A DNA stretch of 6,888 nucleotides from JAMORN01 sp027063545 [NCBI: bacterium] (lineage in GTDB: Bacteria; JAMORN01). A model generated the notes under the pieces. That model made no database searches. It saw nothing but the letters and a program-made list of their open reading frames with translations, and was not told the origin of the DNA. Location of the stretch: positions 1 through 6,888 of the forward strand of contig JAMORN010000142.1 of NCBI GenBank assembly GCA_027063545.1, read 5' to 3'. Made by a program: the position numbers and the translations under genes. The stretch's first letter is position 1. Each line of letters starts with the position of its first letter. Below, in pieces: positions 1 to 6,090 of the stretch.

Positions 1-504
1 ATATATATCTAAAGAACCTAGAAGATATAGAATTAAAGATTTAGATGAGGTATTTGAAAGAAATATATTGAGAATTGAGATAATTGATGAAGAAAAAAAA
101 CTAAAGAATACTCCTATTATTAAAAGCAGAATAGAGTTTTGTGATTTTTTATATATATTTATTAAAAAAACTAAAAGAGTAAGGGAAAATAAAATAGAAA
201 AAAGAAAAGTCATATTGGGAAGATTAAATAAAATAGCAAATGAAGCGCCTAATGCTCCCATACTTGTTATTCCGAGGGTATGTCCTGTGATTATAGGATT
301 TTTAAAGAGTCTTTGATATATATACCCAGAGAGTGCAAGAATAATAGAAGATGAGATTATTGTAATAATTTTAGGGATTCGTATGAAAAGTAGAATATTT
401 GCTATAATTTCTTTATTGTAGTTTAAAATAAAACCTTTAGAAAATAGGATATTTAAAAGAATACTTATTATGGATAAAATTAATGCTATAATAACTTTTT
501 TCAT
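1..504 (-). CDS. FecCD/BtuC-family ABC transporter permease, N-terminal part (gene runs off the left edge)
   Basis: This is the inner-membrane channel subunit of the uptake system encoded upstream. The frame is open for 168 codons from an ATG at 504 and has no stop before the window edge. Family members are usually about 320-350 residues, so roughly half is missing. The diagnostic FecCD stretch is present: RIPKI at residues 42-46, then ALSGYIYQRLFKNP at 57-70 and GHTLGITSMGALGA at 74-87. LLGSL at 161-165 fits the family's mid-protein loop. Hydrophobic segments are visible at about 3-22, 47-64, 78-94, 100-118 and 125-150. The start lies one base after the TAA of the ATPase gene (TAATATG), with no clear Shine-Dalgarno site, so translation probably depends on reinitiation by ribosomes leaving the ATPase gene. 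The family is certain; the substrate (corrinoid, heme or siderophore) cannot be read from this part. Confidence 0.9.
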   Translation of the reverse strand, partial: MKKVIIALILSIISILLNILFSKGFILNYNKEIIANILLFIRIPKIITIISSSIILALSGYIYQRLFKNPIITGHTLGITSMGALGASFAILFNLPNMTFLFSILFSLTLLVFLINIYKKSQNSILLLIIGVFFSFFSSSIISILNIFLSNTSSKSLILYLLGSLDIY

Positions 505-505
505 A

Positions 506-1240
506 TTAACTATAAAAGATAAACTTTTTATTTAATATTTTATAATCTAACCCTTTGTATTTTTCTTTAAAATATTCTGTGTTTATAAATTCCTCTATTG
601 AGTTGGCACTTTTTATTTGATTTTTTTCTATATAAAGAATACAATCTGCCATATTTATATCATTAATATCATGCGATACTAATACTATAAGATAGTCTTT
701 TTTTAATAAATTTAATTTTTTTTTCACAAAAGAAGAGGTATTATAATCAAGATTGTTAAAAACTTCATCAAGTAATAGAATTTTAGGGTTTTGATAAAAT
801 AATGAGAATATATTAAGTTTTTGAAGTTCTCCACCACTTAATTGTAGTAGATTTTTATTAATAATGTTGCCAATCTTAAACTTTTCATATATTTCACTTA
901 GAAACTTATTTTCTTTTATGTAGTGAATAGAAAAATTTTTATTTAAACTTAAAAAGTCCAAAACATTAATATCATAAACAGTATTATTTTGAAAGAGTAT
1001 TCCAACATATTTATAATATTCTTCAATAGAATACTTGAAAATATTGTTCTTAAAAAGTTTTATCTCTCCTTGAAATTTTTTATTGAGCCTTGCAATAGTT
1101 TTTAATAGAGATGTTTTCCCTGCTCCATTTTCGCCTATTAGTACATAAAGACCTTTTGAAAATGATAGATTTATATTTTTTAATATGGTATTATCTTTGT
1201 TGTAATAAATAGATACATTATTTAGAACTAACCAATTCAT
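506..1240 (-). CDS. ABC transporter ATP-binding protein (BtuD/FecE type)
   Basis: This is the cytoplasmic ATPase that powers the permease encoded next to it; two copies would be expected per transporter. All nucleotide-binding motifs are intact in the 244 residues: Walker A GENGAGKT at 36-43, Q-loop glutamine Q84, signature LSGGE at 134-138, Walker B ILLLDE at 154-159 with catalytic E159, D-loop NNLD at 162-165 and switch histidine H190. The length is normal for the family (about 240-260). The ATG at 1240 lies inside the end of the binding-protein gene, giving a 23-base overlap. Only a weak AAAGAAAA stretch precedes it, so translational coupling is likely. The order binding protein, ATPase, permease, downstream of an outer-membrane receptor, points to import of a TonB-dependent ligand. 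The protein is very rich in Lys, Asn and Ile, as expected from the base composition. Confidence 0.93.
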   Translation of the reverse strand: MNWLVLNNVSIYYNKDNTILKNINLSFSKGLYVLIGENGAGKTSLLKTIARLNKKFQGEIKLFKNNIFKYSIEEYYKYVGILFQNNTVYDINVLDFLSLNKNFSIHYIKENKFLSEIYEKFKIGNIINKNLLQLSGGELQKLNIFSLFYQNPKILLLDEVFNNLDYNTSSFVKKKLNLLKKDYLIVLVSHDINDINMADCILYIEKNQIKSANSIEEFINTEYFKEKYKGLDYKILNKKFIFYS

Positions 1241-2078
1241 TTTTCTTTAATTTTACATCTATCTCTTCAATTAGTTTTTTAACAGAAATAGGCCCTGGTA
1301 TTGAAGCATATTGAGTTTTAATAGAGATAAGATTAACATTTTTCTTTAATTTAAATAAAGGTTTAACGTTTTTTAAAGAATCACCAATAGAAAAATCAAA
1401 TATTATTTCAGGATTTAGTTTTATTATATCTTCCAAAGAAAGTTTGTAATAACTTAAAGAACTATCACATACATTTTCAATATTAAATAAAGTTAAAATA
1501 TCATTATAATAGGTTCTTTTACCAGCAACATAAAAAGATATATTATCTTTATTTAAAGAGGAGAGATATACCACCACTAATCCTTTTTTTCTTTTTGTAT
1601 TTTTGTATTTATTTTTAATAGTACTTAAAAATTTTTTATACTCTATAGTATTATTTGTATCATTAATATTTAAAAGTTTTGAAACAATATTTATACTTCT
1701 TATAATATTATCTATACTATTTTGCTCTATTTTTAACTTTTTTATACCAGTTATTTTATTTACTCTACTTTCTTGTGCGGGAGTATATAATATTATATCA
1801 GGTTTTAAACTAATAATCTTTTCAATAGAGAAATCAACAATTCCACCAACAATTTCAACATTTGATAATTGCTTAAAATTTTTAGAGAATCTAGTTATAC
1901 CAACAAGATTTTCAGGTTTGTTTAGGTAGATAAAAATTTCGGTAATACTAGGCGCAAGAGAAACAACCCTTAGATTATCTTTTTTTTCTATCGAAGAGGA
2001 AGAGCAACTATTTATAAATATTAAAATAAAAATGAAAAAAACTACTATATTAGTAATCTTCAAGTATTTCTGTATCAT
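1218..2078 (-). CDS. BtuF-like periplasmic substrate-binding lipoprotein
   Basis: This protein captures ligand in the periplasm and docks on the permease. A signal peptide with a hydrophobic core at about 11-22 ends in the lipobox INSC, with the lipidated cysteine at C25. Ser-rich and Lys-rich linker sequence follows. The mature part opens with RVVSLAPSITEIF (37-49), then VGITRFS and FSIEKIISLKPDIIL (83-97), which is the pattern of the BtuF/FhuD helical-backbone (type III) binding proteins. By eye, E86 in the first lobe and E216 in LSLEDIIKLNP match the two glutamates of E. coli BtuF (E72 and E202, precursor numbering) that contact BtuC arginines. The 286-residue length is normal. The ATG at 2078 overlaps the upstream lipoprotein gene by 29 bases and has no clear Shine-Dalgarno site; a TTG at 2063 would also leave a good signal peptide. 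Corrinoid is the favoured ligand, but a siderophore or heme binder of the same fold is possible. Confidence 0.87.
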   Translation of the reverse strand: MIQKYLKITNIVVFFIFILIFINSCSSSSIEKKDNLRVVSLAPSITEIFIYLNKPENLVGITRFSKNFKQLSNVEIVGGIVDFSIEKIISLKPDIILYTPAQESRVNKITGIKKLKIEQNSIDNIIRSINIVSKLLNINDTNNTIEYKKFLSTIKNKYKNTKRKKGLVVVYLSSLNKDNISFYVAGKRTYYNDILTLFNIENVCDSSLSYYKLSLEDIIKLNPEIIFDFSIGDSLKNVKPLFKLKKNVNLISIKTQYASIPGPISVKKLIEEIDVKLKKNELVSSK

Positions 2079-3105
2079 ATATTTTGTATGGGATTTGGAA
2101 TGTATAAACTACCTTTTTATAATTTGGATCATAAAATATTATTGAATAGTTTTGAGCTAGATTTTTTTGATATACAATATAATCATTAGTTAAGAAAAAT
2201 GGATAAACAATAGAAGAATCGTCTAATATTGTACTGATAATATTATTTGAAAGGAGATTTATATTATCTCCATCAAGGTATAAAATAGAATCAGAGAGAA
2301 TATCACCAATAAAAACTTTTGCATTTAAAGTGTTCTTTGAATAAATTGTTTGATATTCTACTTTTATACTATCATTAAGAATTATCTTTCCAATCTTATA
2401 TGTTGTATCAGTAGGAGAATTATAAATTATTATAGGATATTTAAATAGTAAAGGAGAAGAAGTAATAAGAGAGGTAGAATCTACTGTTTGAATTATACTA
2501 TCATTTATTACCTTAAACGCGTGAATATACCAAGTATTATTTGTATCATTTGATATAGATATAATTGTAGAATCATTTATTTGATTTATTTTTTGAATAT
2601 TAAAATTACTATTTATATAAAGTGCTTTAACAACAGAATCTAAATTTGTATTTAATATTCCAATAATATTTTTGTATGCAATGTATATAATAGAATCATT
2701 CTTTATAGAAAAGTCTGAAATTAATTTGTCATATATTGTTATATCCTTTTCTAGATATAGATCATCAAAAAACTCTTCAGCAGTAAATATATGAAATATT
2801 GATAAATTATTTATAGAATCATTTTCTAAAACAACAAGTCTTTTTCCCCTTTGCTTCATTGTTTTATAGTTTTTGTATTGAAATTGATATATGGTAAAGT
2901 TTAAAGAATCTTTATTGGCAGAGGACAGATATTTTATTTTAAAAATAAAAAAACTATCTGTTACACCAAACTTAGATTTTATTGTTTTATATGGTATAAT
3001 AGGCTGATCTTCTTCATCAGAACAAGAAGTGAAAGTAAATATAAAGATAAAACTTACAATTAGGATTTTTATGATATTCTTTCTAATATTTATAAATAAC
3101 TTCAA
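2050..3105 (-). CDS. Lipoprotein with recurring Asp-Ser motifs, possible beta-propeller (BtuG-like position)
   Basis: I do not recognise a named family. The 351-residue product has a signal peptide with a hydrophobic core at about 12-25 and lipobox FTSC, with C28 as the lipidated residue. Acidic sequence SDEEDQ follows directly, which resembles lipoprotein surface-export signals known in Bacteroidota. The mature protein alternates short beta-type hydrophobic stretches with polar turns. A motif of the form NDSI or a close variant recurs at about residues 95, 136, 177, 201, 244, 271 and 295, and other Asp-Ser pairs lie at 50, 66, 156 and 209. This suggests a repeated-hairpin fold such as a beta-propeller. 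There are no catalytic motifs and few cysteines. The gene sits between the TonB receptor (23-base overlap) and the binding protein (29-base overlap), so a role in ligand capture at the receptor, like BtuG in Bacteroides B12 loci, is inferred. The start is TTG, chosen because a strong GAAGGAG site precedes it. Confidence 0.75.
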   Translation of the reverse strand: MKLFINIRKNIIKILIVSFIFIFTFTSCSDEEDQPIIPYKTIKSKFGVTDSFFIFKIKYLSSANKDSLNFTIYQFQYKNYKTMKQRGKRLVVLENDSINNLSIFHIFTAEEFFDDLYLEKDITIYDKLISDFSIKNDSIIYIAYKNIIGILNTNLDSVVKALYINSNFNIQKINQINDSTIISISNDTNNTWYIHAFKVINDSIIQTVDSTSLITSSPLLFKYPIIIYNSPTDTTYKIGKIILNDSIKVEYQTIYSKNTLNAKVFIGDILSDSILYLDGDNINLLSNNIISTILDDSSIVYPFFLTNDYIVYQKNLAQNYSIIFYDPNYKKVVYTFQIPYKIYDTEILEDY

Positions 3106-5137
3106 AACTATAACTCCTTCCAGGTTCTGGGTATTTAGGGTTTAAAGTTACTCTATTATTTAAAATATTATCAAACCTTATATTATAAGTAATATAATTT
3201 TTTTGATAATTTAATACAATGTTTAACTTTAAATTAGAAGGCAAAAACCCATAATTCCCATATACGAGATATTGATAATCTTTGGGATGGTCATATATTA
3301 TATTACTTTTAAAGGTATAACACATAGAACTATAGATTAAATCAGAATAAATATTGATACTTTTATTTATTTTCAATTCTGTATGATTTTTTATTCTATA
3401 TTTGCTGGTGTATGGTAATATTTTATTAAAGTATATACCTTCTGTTTTATTTCTGTTATCAGAAATTGTTAAATAAATTTCGTTTTTTAATCTTTGGGTT
3501 CTGTAAAGGAAAAATAAAGTTAGAGATTTTATCTCGGCTTTTTCTATATTTTCAAATTTTATTAAATTATAGTTAGGGTAATATACACTTTTTATTATAT
3601 TTTCAGCTTTTAAGTGAAAAATAGACATTCCTAGAATAATATTTGAGAAGATTCTTTTTATACTAATTCCATATTTAAATAAAAGTTTTTCGTTTTTTAA
3701 ATAAGGATTAGGTATGATAAAATAGTTATCTCCAAATAGTTCTATTAAAGATGGTATTCTATAACCATTTAAAATAAAAAAAGCCATTAAATATTTTTTG
3801 GTATTTAGAATATTAAAAGTTAAAGAATAATCTGTTGTTATATTTTTAGAAGTATTGATAGAATCATATATAAATAATCTATTTACAAATAAAGCATTAT
3901 TTTTGTAGTATGTCAAAGAGCCTTTAGCTACAATCTTTTTGTATTTTATGGAATTACTAATAATAAATCGATTTCTATAAAAACTTGTTAATGTTTGATT
4001 TAAAATACTATCAAAATTGTCGTAGTTTTCTTTTATGAGATTTACTGAAAGATTATTTTCTAAAAAATTTTGATAATATTTGATTTTTATGTTAAAAGTT
4101 TTCCTTTTATTATTGCTTTCTAAATTTGTTTGGTTAAAGAAATATAAGTAGGATGTGCCATATATGTCTTTTAACCTATTATAAATAATATGGTCATAAA
4201 ATGTTATATGAAACATTAAATTATCACTTAATATGGTTTTAAAATAAAGAGAATAGATATTATAAAACTTTTTTTCTGATATTTGATACATTTCAGGGAA
4301 AAACACATTATGAAATGTAGAAAATTTATTGCCTGTGATGATAAAGAAATACAATTTTATTATTTTATTTTTTAAAATAAAATAAGGGGAATCTACATAA
4401 GTAAAAATTGTAGTTTGTTTTATTGGAGCTATATTGTATTCAATATAGTAATCATCATTGAGATTGTATAATGTGCCATTATAATTTAAGATAGAAAATC
4501 TGTTTTTGATATCTGCCCAATACGTTGAGAAAAATACATTAAATTGATTTTGATTAAAATAGATATTAGAGAAGATTTTTTTATTATTTAAAGAGTTGTA
4601 TGATAATAGAGCTATATTATCTTTTATTGGGTTCATTTTAAACTTTAGGGATACACCTAAAGGATTATTTATTTCATCATCTCCATTATACTTAAGATAG
4701 ACTTGATTTATAAAAAAAGAGAATATACTATAATCAAAAGATGAAGTGGTTTCTAAAGTTATAGGAATAGAATTTAAATAATAGTTGTTATGATATCCTC
4801 TTAATCCTTCAAACTTTATTTCTGAATAATTACCATCAGCATTTTTGGTTATATATATATTGGGATTTTGTTCTATAATTTGAGATACAGAAATTAGAGA
4901 ACTAATATTTTTTTGTTTTTTTATTGAAAAATTTTTAATTTTTTTATATATAACGTAAATAGTATCATTATAATAAGTTGTATCTGAAGGATAAGAAAAA
5001 ATGGGATTATTAAGAGCCATAAAAAAGATAAAAAGATATAGACAAATTAAGGAAATAAAAGTTTTATCTAAAATGGTTCCCCATCTATTTTGTGGTCGTT
5101 CTAAGTTTTTATTCTTAATTAGTTTCGATTTAAACAT
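3083..5137 (-). CDS. TonB-dependent outer-membrane receptor (BtuB-like candidate)
   Basis: This is a 684-residue ligand-gated beta-barrel that would bring the ligand across the outer membrane using TonB energy. A hydrophobic signal core spans about 27-42, with cleavage likely near 48-50, followed by a TonB-box-like stretch DTIYVI at 58-63 that resembles the DTLVVTA box of E. coli BtuB. The plug domain follows at about 80-170, with SVSQIIEQNPNIYI, EIKFEGLRGYHNNYYLNSIPI and INQVYLKYNGDDEINNPLG showing the usual order of plug motifs. The remaining roughly 500 residues are aromatic-rich alternating strands, ending in a typical barrel terminus (PEPGRSYSFEVIYKY with a final aromatic residue). No N-terminal carboxypeptidase-like domain is present. 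The ATG at 5137 has a strong GGAGGAGAG site at 5146-5154. The region before the signal core is unusually long, about 25 polar residues. This is the first gene of the operon. The receptor class is certain; the ligand is inferred. Confidence 0.88.
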   Translation of the reverse strand: MFKSKLIKNKNLERPQNRWGTILDKTFISLICLYLFIFFMALNNPIFSYPSDTTYYNDTIYVIYKKIKNFSIKKQKNISSLISVSQIIEQNPNIYITKNADGNYSEIKFEGLRGYHNNYYLNSIPITLETTSSFDYSIFSFFINQVYLKYNGDDEINNPLGVSLKFKMNPIKDNIALLSYNSLNNKKIFSNIYFNQNQFNVFFSTYWADIKNRFSILNYNGTLYNLNDDYYIEYNIAPIKQTTIFTYVDSPYFILKNKIIKLYFFIITGNKFSTFHNVFFPEMYQISEKKFYNIYSLYFKTILSDNLMFHITFYDHIIYNRLKDIYGTSYLYFFNQTNLESNNKRKTFNIKIKYYQNFLENNLSVNLIKENYDNFDSILNQTLTSFYRNRFIISNSIKYKKIVAKGSLTYYKNNALFVNRLFIYDSINTSKNITTDYSLTFNILNTKKYLMAFFILNGYRIPSLIELFGDNYFIIPNPYLKNEKLLFKYGISIKRIFSNIILGMSIFHLKAENIIKSVYYPNYNLIKFENIEKAEIKSLTLFFLYRTQRLKNEIYLTISDNRNKTEGIYFNKILPYTSKYRIKNHTELKINKSINIYSDLIYSSMCYTFKSNIIYDHPKDYQYLVYGNYGFLPSNLKLNIVLNYQKNYITYNIRFDNILNNRVTLNPKYPEPGRSYSFEVIYKY
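3114..3120 (-). promoter_or_regulatory. Ribosome-binding site that fixes a TTG start
   Basis: On the minus strand GAAGGAG lies 8 bases before the TTG at 3105, which is ideal spacing. No ATG or GTG start in the same frame would leave a full signal peptide. The site lies inside the last codons of the receptor gene. Confidence 0.75.
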
Positions 5138-5268
5138 CTGAAATACTCTCCTCCAGTCAATATCATTTCAAAAAATAAAAAAATAAATCTAAAATAAGTA
5201 AAGTTCTTTTAGTATTAAAAAATTTTTTCTTTTTTCTAGTAAAATTTGAATAAATAAGGAGGAGAGGA
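5138..5268. promoter_or_regulatory. Divergent intergenic promoter region between uptake operon and speD
   Basis: These 131 bases must hold the promoters of both transcription units. They contain the receptor ribosome-binding site (GGAGGAGAG, minus strand, 5146-5154), the speD site (AAGGAGGAGAGG, plus strand, 5256-5267) and a perfect A6T6 palindrome at 5217-5228 that may bend DNA or act as an UP-type element. A weak minus-strand candidate promoter is TTTACT (5238-5243), 18 bases, then TTTAAT (5214-5219). A plus-strand minus-10-like TAAAAT lies at 5240-5245 but has no minus-35 partner. Neither promoter call is firm. I see no riboswitch, no B12 box (GCCACTG) and no stem-loop terminator. Confidence 0.5.
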
Positions 5269-6051
5269 ATGATTGCTTTAGGAAGACAAGTAATTATAGA
5301 AATGTATGATGCAGATCCAAAGGCTTTAGCTGATGCAACAATTGTTGAGGATATATTCTTAGAAGCAGCAAAAGAAGCAAATGCTACAATTTTATGGAGT
5401 TATTTTCATCCTTTTGAACCACAAGGGGTAAGTGGGGTTATTGTTATAGCAGAGAGTCATTTTACTGTTCATACATGGCCAGAGTATAGATATGCTGCTA
5501 TAGATATATTTTATTGTTCTGAAACAGTAAATGTGGAAAAGGCTGTTGAGGTGTTTAAAAGAAGATTTAATACTAAAGAGATAGTAATAGTAGGAGATTT
5601 AAATAGAGGGGTTATAGATACAGATGGAAACATGAGAATTCCTGCAAATATGGAAATTAAACAACCAGAGTATTATACATTCTCTTGGGAGAAAAAATTT
5701 AAAGAAAGCAATGCAAGAGCAATTTCCGCTTCTATTGATTTACATGATGTAGATTCTAGTTCAATGGAAGATATGGCAAAAATAGAACATTTCTTAAAAG
5801 AAATTGAAGATAAGTTTAATTTTATTCCTTCAGGGGAGATGGAAGTTTCTTACTCAAAGGAAGATAATGAGTATACAATAATTCTGCCAATGAAAAATTC
5901 TTCATTAACTTTACATGTTGATATAGACGAGAATAGAGTTGCTATAGATGCTTATAGCAATAGTTTTTTTGAGCCAAGGGAATTAGCAGAGTTTGCTTTA
6001 AAATATTTTGGAGGTAAACACTATACATTAGAAGTTGCTTTAAGAAAATAG
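5269..6051 (+). CDS. speD: S-adenosylmethionine decarboxylase proenzyme with extra C-terminal degenerate domain
   Basis: This cytoplasmic pyruvoyl enzyme decarboxylates AdoMet to supply the aminopropyl group for spermidine. Residues 1 to about 120 form a complete Thermotoga-type SpeD. Self-cleavage is expected between E62 and S63, with S63 becoming the pyruvoyl group; H68 (in HFTVHTWPE) and C83 (in DIFYC) are the other active-site residues. These match the S63, H68 and C83 of the T. maritima enzyme in numbering. That family is usually about 120-140 residues, but this product has 260. The extra part (about 150-260) does not resemble the long E. coli-type SpeD. It aligns almost without gaps to the first half, so it looks like a second, decayed AdoMetDC domain. 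AAGGAGG with 6-base spacing sets the ATG at 5269. speE follows 39 bases downstream, which supports an operon. Function of the first domain is near certain; the role of the second is unknown. Confidence 0.95.
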   Translation: MIALGRQVIIEMYDADPKALADATIVEDIFLEAAKEANATILWSYFHPFEPQGVSGVIVIAESHFTVHTWPEYRYAAIDIFYCSETVNVEKAVEVFKRRFNTKEIVIVGDLNRGVIDTDGNMRIPANMEIKQPEYYTFSWEKKFKESNARAISASIDLHDVDSSSMEDMAKIEHFLKEIEDKFNFIPSGEMEVSYSKEDNEYTIILPMKNSSLTLHVDIDENRVAIDAYSNSFFEPRELAEFALKYFGGKHYTLEVALRK

Positions 6052-6090
6052 GATAAGAGGCTCACTGAATTAGAAGTATAAGGAGATTAT

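Noticed and set aside
68-316. 82-residue open frame on the plus strand
   Set aside because: It lies antisense to the permease coding frame, which has clear FecCD motifs. Its own translation has no recognisable features and no good ribosome-binding site.
1603-1929. 108-residue hydrophobic open frame on the plus strand
   Set aside because: It is antisense to the BtuF-like gene. The apparent hydrophobicity is the complement of Lys/Asn-rich codons in AT-rich DNA.
5155-5175. Possible Fur-type operator (TGAAATGATATTGA on the minus strand)
   Set aside because: It has only partial resemblance to GATAAT repeats and is not a palindrome. In DNA this AT-rich such matches are expected by chance.
5217-5235. 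Possible intrinsic terminator at the A6T6 palindrome followed by T-rich sequence
   Set aside because: The stem would have no G-C pairs and no loop, and it lies between divergent genes where no transcript needs to end.
5138-5268. Search for CRISPR repeats, tRNA, att sites or insertion-sequence ends in the intergenic region and across the window
   Set aside because: No regularly spaced repeats, cloverleaf-like sequence, inverted terminal repeats or transposase fragments were seen. The window is densely filled by ordinary genes.
5716-6048. The C-terminal half of SpeD as the long E. coli-type SpeD rather than a duplication
   Set aside because: The similar total length (about 260) is misleading. 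The active-site S63, H68 and C83 sit at Thermotoga-type positions near the N-terminus, unlike the E. coli protein, where the cleavage serine is more than 100 residues in.
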